This document shows positions 26,101-38,038 of a stretch of 64,000 nt of DNA, in pieces. The stretch is taken from assembly GCA_036345935.2 (NCBI GenBank), contig JADWOT020001561.1, positions 806,001-870,000 of the forward strand, written 5' to 3'. Below the pieces are notes generated by a model. That model did no database searches, was not told where the DNA came from, and worked only from the letters and a program-made list of their open reading frames with translations. Numbering within the stretch: the first letter of the stretch is position 1; every line of letters begins with the position of its first letter. The stretch comes from Taenia hydatigena (taxonomy: Eukaryota > Platyhelminthes > Cestoda > Cyclophyllidea > Taeniidae). Both the position numbers and the translations under genes were made by a program.

Positions 26101-26987
26101 CGAGGCACAGAGTTAGGCACCTTGATGCAATGGGGATAGGCTGACTGTATACGAGAAAGACAAACTCATACCTTTTCGGGCTCATGAACGAGAACAATGT
26201 CAATCTTGTCATCGCCAGCGCTGAAAGAGGATATATCCGACCAAAGGTATCGTTTCGTTGGTGGCTTTCTAAAAGGTCAAGGTCACAATAAGTCCATTTT
26301 GTAGGTTATTAAGTCAATTGAGCCACATAGCCGCCCACCTACTTTTTGCTCTCGTAGATATTGAGTCCAACAGCATCTAAACTTATCCACTGTCGAACTT
26401 GATTTTTTGTCTCCACCTCGAAAATTGAGGCTCCATAAAGTTCTACATCCTGAGCAATATCCAGATATTCGACGATCGCATCAATAAATGAGGTATTCCG
26501 AAGTTTGAGATGCCACTTTGAAATCCGCTCTTCCCATTCAGCAATTGACAGGTCGTGATTATCAAGAGTGCTGAAGCAGCAAGCATAATAATTAATCGAA
26601 TAGCTTCCTCACGAGCTGTAACGGTTTATCTCTATCTCATCAAAGAACTCATCATTTCCATTTCAATGCAATTTAAAAAAAATGATGTCCTACAAGTCAC
26701 CTCTTTGGAAGTAGATCCTTAACCGGAGGCACGGGAACTTTAAGAGCCTGTGCAGGACCGAATTTTGCTTGACAGGCATACGCAGCCAAATAGACAGCAG
26801 TTTCAGGAGGGCAAAAAATTTTTTCACTAAGAATGGCACTGTAGACCTGTAAAAAGTCAACACCTTAATAGAATGAAACATTCAAAAAAGAAGAAAATTT
26901 GTAAAAATTACCTTGTTAAAAAGGCGCTTTATAAGGTCCTCATTTCCTGCCACATTTTTTCTATCAAACGACATGATTTCGAGTAGT
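18366..26987 (-). CDS. Divergent ezrin/radixin/moesin-like (FERM) protein, multi-exon
   Basis: Membrane-cytoskeleton linker family. Exons I could join in frame, 5' to 3': 26987-26912, 26846-26701, 26570-26343, 26268-26172, 25375-25284, 23594-23363, 22673-22655, 22556-22518, 22344-22300, 21566-21516, 21224-21171, 20905-20855, 19737-19450, 19136-18945, 18604-18366 (stop TAG). The F2 lobe shows [11 protein letters not shown], then [23 protein letters not shown] and [11 protein letters not shown] as in moesin and merlin; LYTRRRKGD matches the end of F3. A short coil ([15 protein letters not shown]) follows, then a Ser/Pro/Asn-rich linker from small exons, then an ERM-type tail ending [22 protein letters not shown] with the regulatory Thr retained. 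The F1 lobe was not found; the first exon holds an ATG at 26974. A ~70-base exon for the middle of F3, between 26172 and 25375, is unresolved. Family certain, exact orthologue not. Confidence 0.85.
19855..20313 (+). repeat. Duplicated block E, second copy
   Basis: Matches 11695-12110 in the same orientation. It lies inside the intron between the 20905-20855 and 19737-19450 exons of the ERM-like gene and contains an (AC)n expansion. Confidence 0.75.
20052..20107 (+). repeat. (AC)n microsatellite
   Basis: About 27 CA dinucleotides with two early interruptions, inside the second copy of block E. The corresponding place in the first copy has only ACACGTAGTCACACGCG. Confidence 0.95.
24619..24807 (+). 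pseudogene. Decayed Gypsy reverse-transcriptase fragment
   Basis: The plus-strand peptide with [13 protein letters not shown] and, 30 residues on, HPSKWW follows the order of the Gypsy motif RIDYRKLN ... GSKWF found in the element at 38-41 kb. It sits in an intron of the ERM-like gene in antisense orientation. Short and degenerate, so the call is moderate. Confidence 0.5.
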
Positions 26988-27941
26988 CTAAAAAGTAAAT
27001 ATATTGCACAAAAATTATTTTTGGCCCAAAAAAATGAAAAAATTGCGAATTCCAATTATTTAAAAGTAATTGTATCACCAGTAGTTAGAGTTTGTGTGCA
27101 CAGAACAGTGGCTTATCTTCCTAGAACATCGTATAGAGTAATCTAAGAAATGCATTAGCTTTGGAGGTAATATGATGTTTGTTAGGAAAACGAGAATGCT
27201 ACATCACTTTGAAGCTACAAATTTTTGAACATTCAAACACTTGGCATTAAATTCCTTGAAATTGGAGCAACAAAGTGTTCCAAAATTTTAGGCTGAAAAT
27301 CAATGAAGATTTTCGACGAGACGTCGAGCGCTCACATACAAATTCTTAACCAACGTCTGTACAACTCCTCGAAAATAATCCGACGCAGAATATAGAATTT
27401 GTGATTAAGTAAAACAAGTTAAGGTTAAAATGCATGGCTAAAGTTTTACAATAGGAACTTTCGACTTTATACAAAATAACTACTACTATCGGCGCAGGTC
27501 AAAAGGCAATATTTATAATGACATAGAGTTCGGCTTAAAGTGCTGTAATAGTTTATTCGCAATTGCATTAATGCTATACAATTTGCGAATAAATAAACAG
27601 CTAAAATAAAAACTCAATGGCAAAACAAAAGGTCCAGCCTTTACTTATGAATATATCTGGCATTATGGGGGTGGGGCCTTCACAAAGCCATAAAATCGAA
27701 GGCAGTTTGGCATCTCAAATTTTATTTGTGTATCAAGAATATACAGCGAAACCTGCAACTCATTACTTTGATAAATAGATCTAAAGGATGAAAAAATTGT
27801 AGAGTCGACAGCAAAAATCATCTTGCTAAATCTGATTTAAGATGGCCTTGAGATTTTCAAGCATTTTGCAACGCCTTTTAAGGTATCATTAATGCATTCT
27901 CTTACTTTCTTCGGTTATAAAACCTCACGTTAAAATAATCG
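26988..27941. other. Upstream region of the ERM-like gene
   Basis: Strongly AT-rich. I searched the minus strand for the missing F1 lobe (a WFFGL-like or FRAKFYPE-like peptide) and did not find it. No promoter element could be assigned. Confidence 0.4.
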
Positions 27942-28138
27942 TGCAAACTTTGTTTGCTTGAACTGCCGGTTTCGTTTAGGGTCACATAGGTGGCCATATT
28001 GCCCTAGCTGGGTAGGCTGGCCTCCATGCCATGCCAGTAGCTTTTTTTCTGTCCGTTGAATATACATATATATATATATATATATTCTATCTAGCATTCT
28101 GCCTTCTTTTGCCTTCAAGGGAGCTTCGGGACGCTACA
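27942..28138 (+). mobile_element. Solo TRIM LTR, plus orientation
   Basis: Starts TGCAAACTTTGTTTGCTTG and ends GGGACGCTACA like other TRIM LTRs, with an expanded (TA)n run at about 28066-28084. A fragment of a minus-orientation TRIM LTR follows to about 28231. Confidence 0.8.
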
Positions 28139-28231
28139 AATCTACAGGGGGAACTAAGATTCTGGCATGGCCCGGAGGTCGGCCTACACAGCTAGGGCCA
28201 TATGGTCACGTCTGTGCTACAATGCTAGCAT

Positions 28232-29663
28232 GTGCTGCAGAGCTGTGAAACTTTACATAGAACCAAAATTCTGTGAAGTAATTAGTGTTTGTCCTTCTCT
28301 TTCACCTCTTTGAAGGCCTCTGCTAATTCACAAAGTTGGCTTGAGCCATCTGTTCCTCACCATTACGTCCATGTACTTTGCAAACAAGTCTAGTATCTTA
28401 TCAAGATTGATTCGCGTGAAGGGATGTTTGAAATACACTGAAGGAACCATTCAGCATAGGAACATGCCAATTCATCTCTCGGTAAATAAATACACAAAGC
28501 GACTCTTACAATAAACGGAACAGGTCGAGCGATCTACGTCCGAACATTACTCTCAGTTGCTTTCTCTAAGATTGCGATCTTCAACGAGGTCACAATTTTG
28601 AGGATTTCCAAGAACATTTTTATTAACTCAACAAACTTTGCATTGCATAAACACTCATGTCATGTCAGTTGGTTAACAAACCAGCCAGCCAGCAGGTCAT
28701 TTGCAATAATGTCACAACCTGCCTAACGTGAATGATTAATTAGCTTTGTAGCCTTTGATATCGCCCTTTATTTCTGCCGGTGTTGGCCTGACCGGGCGGT
28801 TTCGTTACTCGTTCCAAGCACTAGCGGGGGTTGACTTGTCACCTCCAATTTCTCTTTATTCCACTTAGTAGCAGTGCATGCTTTTCTGCTATTCTTAAAG
28901 AGATTGAAGTGTTCCTGAGCGTGACACACCTGACTTTGGATGAATCATCATCTCATGCGAGGGTTACCAGTCATAAAAATTTAGTTCTACCGGCGGTAGC
29001 GGGAATCGCACACACGAATGTGGTTAATCAGCCTTAGTAATTTCTTGATTTCTGCTTCTACAACCTCTTCAGAGTAAAGACTTCATTGTCCTTACTACCC
29101 TTGTGTGATGTAGCTAACGCTGGAATATATACTCCCAAATTTGCTCATTTTATCGCTTAATGCAGCTGATTCATAAAGTGGTACAAGAGTTGCTAGGGCA
29201 ACGTCTTTAGTGCCTTTTGTTTCACACCGTCAAACAAAAAAGTCAACTTCAAAGGTCCGGTGTGCTGATTGTAGTGGCCGTCATGGATGTCGAGCTGGGA
29301 GCTTTAAAATTATCTGCGATTAAATGACTCGCCGATTCCATGACATTTTTAATGACAGTGAGCTAATTTTCTACTAAAGAAAACAAAAAAAGGGTTGGGT
29401 AAAATCCGACTCATGTTGAGGTAGGTTAATATCGACAACAACGCCCTATATTTCAGTTTCATGTGATATAATTTCCTTTATTAAGTTTATTACCAAGCAG
29501 ACCGATATTATATATTTTGGGGTTTCGTAAACACAGCTTCCTTAATTGTCCTTATCGCGAACGCGATCAAATGAGATAGAATGTGTTGCTTAGAAAACGA
29601 AGTGAAAATACGCACTTCAACGACTACCGTAATTACGACTGATGGAAAAATAAAATTATTGGC
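28232..29663. other. Gene-poor stretch, nothing recognised
   Basis: No ORF with domain character, RNA gene or repeat boundary that could be supported on either strand. Confidence 0.4.
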
Positions 29664-30559
29664 TGTAGCGTCCCGGGGCTTCCTTGAAGGCAAAAGAAGG
29701 CAGAATGCTAGGGTAGAATATATATAATCACCGGACAGAGGGAAAAAGGCTGCTGGCATAGCACGGTGGCCAGCCCACGCAGCTAGGGCAGTACGGCCGC
29801 CTCTGTGACCTTGACCGAAACCGGTAGTTCCAGCAAACAAAGTACTACATTGCCCCTCTCCTCTTTCGAGCTTCGTTTACGATGCGCCCCTCGGTACATC
29901 TCCCGCGTCAGCCATCACAACATACTCAGTGCTGCAAGAAGCAGCCACGAGCTAGCCATGCTAGTTGTCGACATTCGACGCGATTGAGGCGACGCTTCAC
30001 ACCAACGTCAGTGATCCCCCTTGACAGTGCATTGTACTTCGAGTTTCGTTTGGCTTGGGAATGAAGTTCAGAATGTGGTTCTGCCGACCATCAGTATGTC
30101 TGTAGGGAGGTGTTAGCACGCCGATCTTTTTAAGCAAGTAGATATTAGGGGTAATCTTCGAAACGAAACTTTCCAAGTGGTCCATGGCTAGTGTCGCTTC
30201 AGTTGTTGATAGCTTTCTTGTAGAACACGGAGATGGGGTAGATGCCGGAGGTGGACATCGTTCGTGGTCCACCCGTAGCACATGCACTTCTTTCGCACCA
30301 CTGCAACATGCCGCAGGCGGTAGAGATCGGGATAGTAACCCTATAGAGTCGGGTCCGCTTTCCGCTGCCACCAACGTAGCGTCCCGAGGCTCCCTTAAGG
30401 CAAAAGAAGGCAAATTGACAGGATAGAATATATATATTCAACGGACAGAGGGAAATAGGCTGCTGGCATGGCCCATAGGCCAGCCCATGCAGCTAAGGCA
30501 GTACGGCCGCCTCTGTGACCTTCACCGAAACCGGTAGTTCCAACAAACAATGTACTACA
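29664..30559 (-). mobile_element. TRIM retrotransposon, full-length, minus orientation
   Basis: Left copy of the terminal repeat 29664-29849 (TGTAGCGTCCCG to AGTACTACA), right copy 30375-30559, inner ~525 bases. The primer-binding site (CGCTGCCACCA on the plus strand) abuts the right LTR at about 30363-30373. Flanked by a perfect 5-bp target duplication TTGGC (29659-29663 and 30560-30564). The inner part contains an open frame on the element's sense strand crossing from the LTR but no retrotransposon enzyme domain. Confidence 0.93.
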
Positions 30560-33500
30560 TTGGCATTTGACAGACAAGGGGGATTCGGTGTAGGCTAGTT
30601 GAGAAAAAAATGAGCATTTGGCAGTGCAAAAGATATTTATTTACTGCCTCAAGGGAAGGCCATGATTCGTAAGACAGTGTAAGGCCCTCAAGGCTTCAAA
30701 GTGTGTCCACAAGGGTTGAAACCACGTTAAAGCTGAAGAGGATCAGGAAGGAGGTAAGGTGAAGTCGGGATTAATGAATTGCCTTGAAATCATACTTTTT
30801 CACTTTTTAAGAGTAATGGAGATCAGGGCGTCGCATGAAAGACTAAGTGGTTTGAGAAAGGAAGAACTCCATGACTACTTGTGGCACTTTCTCCAAGCGA
30901 TTTTGTGTGTTCCGAATTAAAAAATGTCTGATTTCGCCTTCATCAGTATTAAAGTTGCTTCTACATGGTATTTGGCTTGAATGTGAGGAGATTTTAATCC
31001 GATCGCCCATAAAAAAAGTTGTATTTGAAATCGACGCGGCATAAATAGACAATCGTCAAGGAGGCTTGCGTGACTCTACTCTATCAGGCTCTTTGGAGGA
31101 GACAGAGTAGATCCGAACGCATCACTTCGGAGGTGGTTATTTCAACCCAATCAATTGGCGAAATGTCGAGAATAAGGATGCATTATGGGTGATCCCTCGT
31201 TCCCGCCTGTATCTTGGGGGAGAAGACTAGCTTGCCCAATCCCCACTCTACTCACCTCATCAATATGAGGAATAGATTGCATTTCTCCTCGCAATGCATC
31301 CACCTTCGAGCGAGTTGACACCACAGTCCAATCAGTTGAGCCAATTCATTCAACTTTTTTGTACCCATTCCTTCAAATGCATCGTTAATTTCGTGTTAAA
31401 CTTGGCTTGCAAAGCGGACGGGTAAGAGTTACCTCCTCAAGTTTCAAGTGACACTCCACACAAGCAACAGGGAATAGAAGAAGGAGATGGTGGAAGCGAC
31501 CACATTGCTATTGTCAAGACCCAATCTCTCCGACCTTTACCGGGTCCTCAGGGCCTACCATAAGGATGCTGTGATCGGTAAAGCTGGCTCATATTTCCTC
31601 TCTTATTTATAGAGATGCCTCCCCTGCCTCCTGCCATTTTAACCTGCAATAAATTGTCATGGTACTTGCTACCGGAATGGCTTCGTTTTAATGGAGTTTG
31701 TCTTGCCTCTCTCTTTGTTATTGTTTACTTGAAGACAAAGACTCTGCAGTGTCCGGAAATGCACGATTCTTTGAGGTCAATATCACAGCATCGGAATGTC
31801 GGGGTGGAGGCCTCAGCGGCAAACGAGTTGGAGAGGGACAGTGTTACACAGCTAGAAAAATTGATGCGTCAATCGCATCTCACTCATCCATTTGCCAAAT
31901 CTCGTACACTGTAAACTGCTCAGTTTTACTTATTTTGCCGTTTCTGTGTCGCGTTGCCTAAATTCAGTTGTCCTGCCACCTGTCTGGACTAGTCCTAGGC
32001 TCTTCTGATGGCGGAAGACATCACGATTGTTATTCACTTCACTCCCACCTACTGTGCGAACTCACAGGCACCGAGTTAGCGCCCCAATTACTCTTAAAAG
32101 TGCTATAAAGTAAACGTATTTTTAAAAACTGGGAGACATAATCTGGATTGCATTAGAGACGATGCATGCCACAAATGCGGAGGCTGAAACGTTTGAAATG
32201 CGAAAGATTCGAACATTAAAACTTGTGTGTCTCCACCCTAGAAGGAATCGGTAACAGTTGCGAAACCCTGAGGAGGCTTACCAGACACGTCATTGCCCCT
32301 TAATTCATCGTTTGTACTTCTTCGCATTGTGATGATCGGTGACGCTTCTTGAGAGAAGGCGAAGAATAGCCAAAGGGTGTGATCATGCTTTGAGTGATCA
32401 CATGATTGATGACGCCAGTATGATGTGGAGAGAAGAATCATCGAGATCGACGTCACATAGCTTTAAACGCACCCTTTTAATGTCTTGTGATTCGGGTCTT
32501 ACGATGGTGGTTTGGAGGTGTGCTTTTGGTCTCGGAGGCTTTCTGGCGGGTACGCTCAGACTCATGCCGTCTTCAAAATCAACGTCTGCGCTGATAATGG
32601 GGCCAGGAGGGTAATATGTGGTCGTAAATTAATCCACAAGACGAGCGTCATAGAACAGGCGCACTTGATGCAAGCGGTTAAGAAGTCAAGTTTAACATCA
32701 GAAGAGCAGATTCAATTACTCACTTTACAGAATGTACTCGACTTTTTAGCTCTTATCAAAGGGATAAAAAATGCCAATGTTAAGGCAAAATAACCAGATT
32801 TTGATAAAATTAAATGTTCACTTTGGTAAGAATAGATGAGGTAGCCCAATGAGACGGTGGCGAAATGATGACAGAGCGAAGACGCGATTATCAGCAATCA
32901 GGAGACGCCAAAAAACTATCTTAAAGCATGGCTGTTCTAAAGCAAGCTTTGAGAAAAGAAGATTGGCGAAATGAAGTCGATCGTTGCAGAATAGGAGCGC
33001 ATTATAGATAATGCTTTTAGATGCTTTTTGCAGAAGAAAATAAAACGGCTAATGATCATCAATAATCCACAAAGAGCATAGGAAAGACTTTTTGTAGAGA
33101 TTTCAGCTTATTGTAAGACATAATTCCTGAAGAAGAGCCACCAACGAAAGCTCCAAAGACGATGTTTAAAGCGATTTCTTGGGTATGAAACGGAGTTGTA
33201 TCAAGAAAAAATGCCTGATTTGTGGATCCCAAGTTATCCGTGCAGACGTAGTGTAAGATATACATCGAAAGGTAGCTGGACAGAAGGACTGGGAGACTAA
33301 AACTAAATAGCCAAGCGCTACTCAAATGGCCAATCATGGCGTAGAGATGACCACATCGCCACAATGCAGCGATAAATAAAGCCTACTGAATAGAAAAAAG
33401 TAGAAGAGTTTGCTTGACAGAAATATATGGCAGAATTGGCAAGACTGCTAATTTGACATCTTTAAAAGTAAAATAAGAAGAAATTGAAAGAAGTGCTGCG

Positions 33501-35022
33501 ATCCGATATTACAGTGAGGAATCCTACCACCAAAAAATCATTTATATTTTGTACAAGACTTGGGGTTCATAAAATCTTGCTGTCACTCAAAAATGCTGCC
33601 CAAGAATGAAACATTCAAGGAGGCAAATTAAAAGCTGTTTGATTTATAAAAAAGTGCTATCTTGATGCTGCTACAAGTTACGATATCTTTGGAGGCGGTT
33701 GCCTCAACCCACGAAAGAAGCACAATCTATTGGAGAAACGTTAGGAATTACAGTAAGTGACGAGGCCCCTTCACGGGTACTTCGTGCCTTGTGGGCGTAT
33801 GAGCGGGAATGTGTTATGGGTGACTCCTCGATCCTATCTATTCCTGGGGAAGAAGACTAGCTTGCTCACTCCCCACTTGACTCGCTTTTAAGTGCCAGGT
33901 TTTCTAAAGTGAATCCTTTAAAACTAACGTCTGCAGTTTACCACGCACAGAGGCGCAGACGTGCAGTCACAAAAGACAACCCATTTACCACAAAGTGGCG
34001 CAGTAGAGAAAGAAACAAGGAACACATCGATCACTCACCACTAAAGCTTTCATCCATAAGTGCGTGTAATGTGGATGAGATGCACCGGTTTGGTGACTTT
34101 ACAGCTTTTCTTTCGTCCTTGAGATAGGTAGAAAGGTGTCAAGGAGGTGCCTCGCCGCTCATGTCGAGCACTGCTGGCAGTTGATTTAGCCACACAAATC
34201 AGGAGCTGAACGCAACTCTTTACTACCATATCTAGCAGAGCATATGCCTTTGTTTTTCTCGTTTTTTTTTTTTTTTACACTGAATTCATCCACCTCATGC
34301 CTTGATTACCAGTATCAACCCTTTCGTTACCACAACATCCCAGGCGCCGTAGTGCTCTTGCATGGTGTCATGATTGACACTAACGAACTAAACTCAAACA
34401 CTTTTCATAAAAAGAAAGAACATGCAATCGCCCCAAATGAGGTGAATCCCACCTCTTCGACTGTGTTAACGCCTGCCTTAACCTGATGAGACGCACACAA
34501 CACCGACACGAAGCGCCCGGTTGCGGAGGGCAACCACTCCTAAGCACAAAAATCCCATCGCTTTTCCTCGAATGCCTCGCATGCGTTCGTGGAAGATGCA
34601 CAGCCAAGTCTGCTTTAAAAACACGCCAAGATCGTTGGACCAGTTGGCACAGCAACCAGAACCCCGTGCGATGCGTTCTGTGGCTTGCTAGGTGTTTTTT
34701 CGGACAATGAGACCTGCTCCCCGGTCAATTTCGAGTCTGAGAAATGGACGAAGATTGTGTCCGCCATTCCCATTCACACTGTCCCCGCCTGTTCCACTTA
34801 TGCGCCAATAAACAGTCCACACGCCGGACGCTCAGCGCGGACGTCACATCGCACACCGTCCCAGACTGGCCAACTTAATTAACGGCGGTTAAAGAGGCTC
34901 ACGACCCGACGCTTGATGCGGCACGCAGTCCCACCAGGACAGCGACAATGCTCCACCTGAACGCTAGCAGAGATGATTAATTGAAGAGAGGACCATACCA
35001 CATACAAAAACCTGATATCCGC
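30560..35022. other. Gene-poor region with a direct repeat pair
   Basis: No gene could be supported. Two stretches, 31120-31262 and 33684-33895, are related in the same orientation (both with GGAGAAGACTAGCTTGC or a one-base variant followed by CTCCCCACT-like sequence), 2.5 kb apart. The hydrophobic 101-codon minus-strand ORF at 33059-33364 and the other ORFs of 60-100 codons have no recognisable domain and are left uncalled. A T-run of 14 lies near 34263. Confidence 0.45.
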
Positions 35023-35028
35023 TTTATT
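35023..35028 (-). terminator. Polyadenylation signal of EEF1D
   Basis: TTTATT on the plus strand is AATAAA on the minus strand, 45 bases after the stop codon of the elongation factor gene. Confidence 0.65.
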
Positions 35029-35072
35029 CATCCTTTCAGAAAATTCAAAGTGGAGCAGAGAAAAGATAATGA

Positions 35073-37260
35073 TTACAACTTGTTGAAGGAAGCCACGTCC
35101 ACGGATTGAACGTAGTCCTCAAGCTCCATGATGTTCTCCTCGAGGAAGTCAGTACCAACCTAAGAGATTGAAATGAGAAATTGCAGTAAGCTGAAGCCCA
35201 ATTTCACCACTATCCCATCCACATCCACATTCATTTAAACAATGATAATGAGTCCTTTAAACCACCACTGTGTCATCTAGCGAGTTCACATCTAAACGTT
35301 GCGGCCTAAGACTTGCCACAGCTTTCAAAATCATCACGTTGAAGAACCACACATTGATTTCGGTTAAGCTCTAATTTAATCATATGCGCATGCGACTTGA
35401 CAAATGCAAAATAACAGATGAAGTAACATAAAATCGACACCAGTTCCCATTAAACCTACGCATTCACACCGAACATGGGCCTCACGATAGTGAAAAAATC
35501 AAGTCCAAAACTGACCTTATTGTCCTCAACGACACAGGCAATCTGCAACTTATTGATGCCATGGACAAGAGGAACGAGCTTAGAAGTGCCCCAGAGCAGA
35601 CCATCAGCGGTGATTGCACGCACACCCTTCTCCATCTCCACCATGTCTGTGGTGTCGTCCCAAGGCTTCACGTCCAGAACGATCATCGACTTGGCCACCG
35701 GTTTTTCCTTCTTCGATGCTGCTGCCTTATTCTGCTCAGCCATCATTTGCTTGCACCTATTCGTCTCACTTTCCTACATTTAGAGATAAAAAAGCTCCCG
35801 TTTTAGTCTCTGGGGTACGAAGCTTAAATAAATTCCAATGTCACCATTTTAACACTGAGTTTCGGGAATGAATGCGCAACTTTACGGTAGAGGAAGGAAA
35901 ATTAAGAAAGTACTAAACCCACAAAGACGCAAAAAGGGGAGTTGGCACAAAAGCATTGAAGAGGAAGCGAAACTCCCAGGGCAATTCAAATAAATGAAAT
36001 GAAAAAAGGGCAGCAAATGCGGAAAAATTAGACCTCCTGTCTAATGCAAATTAAAATGCGTGTATTGGTTTAAAAATGACAATGACCATATCATTCGTGA
36101 GCTTGACCTCTTTAGTTTAGAGCTGCGAAATATTTAAGACCGTGAAGAGCACACTCGACAGACCCCAATTGGACCAATAGGCATAATGAACTTGCTACAC
36201 AAGATAAACAAACATTAGATCCAGAGTAGGGTCGATTGCACAAAAGGTGCAACCAAACAGAAACTACAGAAACATGAAAACGAACTCTACAATAAATGCT
36301 CTATCATCTTGATCAAGAAGTTCGATAGGTAATCACGTCGAGGGGGCTATTCTAAATTCTACTCAATTCAAATGCCAAAAATTGCCAAAATACAATTTGG
36401 CAACAGATATAATAATCCAAATCAAACCTAAAATCAATGGCCATGCAACCCATGCGAAAGTCGGACCCGGCGATCGCTACACGCTTTAGCGCAGTGCTTA
36501 GGAAGTGTTGAGTCAGAATGACACAACATTTCTGTAGTTGATGAAAAGAGAACTCACGTCTTCCGAACCAAAGAGGTCGATATCATCGTCATCACCACCT
36601 TCAGCTGGTAGTGCCTTAGCAGCAGCAGGCCTAACTGATTTGGCACCTTTGGGCGGCTCGGAGGGCAAAATTTTGCCCAAACGTTGAATTTGGACTTCTA
36701 AATCGTTCACGCGCAAAGACATCTCCTTTACGACTAAAAAAATGAAAGCACGGCTTTGGCGAAGAAAACGATGCATAGGATCAAGATTAACGTAAAGCTC
36801 AAGACAACAATTGGACAACCTCCCAAGCATTATAACATTGCACACATACTTGTTTCCAACTTCTCCATTCGATCATTCCACGAACCATTCTACAAAGCAA
36901 AAAGTCGAATAAGAAACCAAATCAAGTCCAGTAATGGTCGCATCAATATACATTTAATAATTACACCTATAGCCCGTTGAGGGGAAAAAAGGCATGGTTT
37001 AAGTAATAAATACAAGGACAACCCATACGTACACTTTCAAGAGATGATTTAATGTTGTCGCGAACCTTCTGTATTTCCTTTACTAGGTAAGAGTCCCCTT
37101 TCTAAACGCATAACATAATAAAGCCAAAAGTATTAACTTGTTCGGTAGCAGATGGCTTCTCAGCGTTTTTTGAAAGGAACCGCATGTACGCCAGCTCCAT
37201 CTCATGATAATGCGGGAATGGGTGATACGAATGAGCATCGAACTTCAACGCACACTCCAT
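35073..37260 (-). CDS. EEF1D: Translation elongation factor 1-delta (guanine-nucleotide exchange subunit)
   Basis: Six exons in one frame: 37260-37138 (ATG), 37101-37033, 36889-36850, 36733-36558, 35773-35516, 35159-35073 (TAA), about 250 residues. It recharges eEF1A with GTP in the eEF1 complex in the cytosol. The C-terminal exchange domain is plain: [39 protein letters not shown], then [21 protein letters not shown] at the end. Before it stand an acidic [12 protein letters not shown] signature and a predicted zipper/coil ([20 protein letters not shown]). The N-terminal exon ([20 protein letters not shown]) resembles the EEF1D N-terminus, not the GST-like N-terminus of EEF1B, hence delta. 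Introns range from 36 to 784 bases and the third exon is only 40 bases. Confidence in family very high, in delta versus beta high. Confidence 0.95.
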
Positions 37261-37771
37261 CGTCAGCAGCGTGAAAGGACGGCTTAAACAAAGGGCAAAT
37301 AAATAACCACGAAGCCACGTTCTAAACTCTTTGAATATACATAGGTTTTGTAACAATATAATAGCTTGATCTTAAAATAATTACTGCTAACAAAAAAGAG
37401 GCTTTAGATCAGTGGAGTTTAGTATCTGATTAAGTAGATCGCCCACTTTGGAAAAAACGTTTAGTTTTAAGTTAATGGAACCCAAAATATTGAGAAAAAC
37501 AGGTTTACTTCTTAAAACTAATTATTTGCTGATGCGAATGAACTGGAATGAGCTATTGTGCATATGCTACGTTTTAGAAAATCATTGATATTTTGATTAT
37601 TCCGACTGTAGGTATAGCGTCCCGAGGCTTCCTCAAAAGCAAAAGAAGGCAGAATGCTAAAGTAGAATATATATATTCATCGGGCAGAGGGAAAAAGGCT
37701 GCTGGCATGGCCCGGAGGCCAGCCCACGCAGCTAGGGCAATACGGCAGTTCTAACAAACAAACTACTACAT

Positions 37772-37998
37772 TGTGGAGGGTTCCTCCTCTCCCTCCTGGT
37801 TACCCTTGCCAGTAGAAGTCTGAGTGCGTTTAGACATCTTTACTGTTATATGGGAAATAAATACAGCTAGGCGACGAATGGGGGTTCAGGCCGAGGGTCC
37901 GTCACGCTCCAAGGAGTCTCCACGTTCGTCAGTCACGTGGTTCAAATTGACTTCCCGCCTCTGGCCTACAAAGCGCATTTAAAGAATTAAGTATTACA
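37772..37998 (-). repeat. Gypsy 3' LTR
   Basis: On the plus strand runs from TGTGGAGGGTTCC to GTATTACA. In element orientation it starts TGTAATACTT and ends CCTCCACA. 227 bases. A purine-rich AGACGAGGGGGCTA (reverse complement of 37999-38012) abuts it and is the likely polypurine tract. Confidence 0.95.
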
Positions 37999-38038
37999 TA
38001 GCCCCCTCGTCTTTTGAGCGCCGTCCCCGGCGCTACCC

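Noticed and set aside
25900..26120. Possible exon for the middle of the F3 lobe (minus strand, after TCGTTAG near 26061)
   Set aside because: The frame is open and in phase but the peptide only loosely resembles the expected segment and a good donor is lacking, so the exon is left unresolved.
29997..30426. Opposing ORFs on both strands near 30.2 kb that recur at 42.5 and 57.8 kb
   Set aside because: As genes: they are parts of TRIM copies. The sense-strand frame is discussed as a finding, the antisense one is a shadow.
33059..33364. Hydrophobic 101-codon minus-strand ORF resembling a membrane protein
   Set aside because: AT-rich DNA readily gives such ORFs; no family, splice context or repeated conservation seen.
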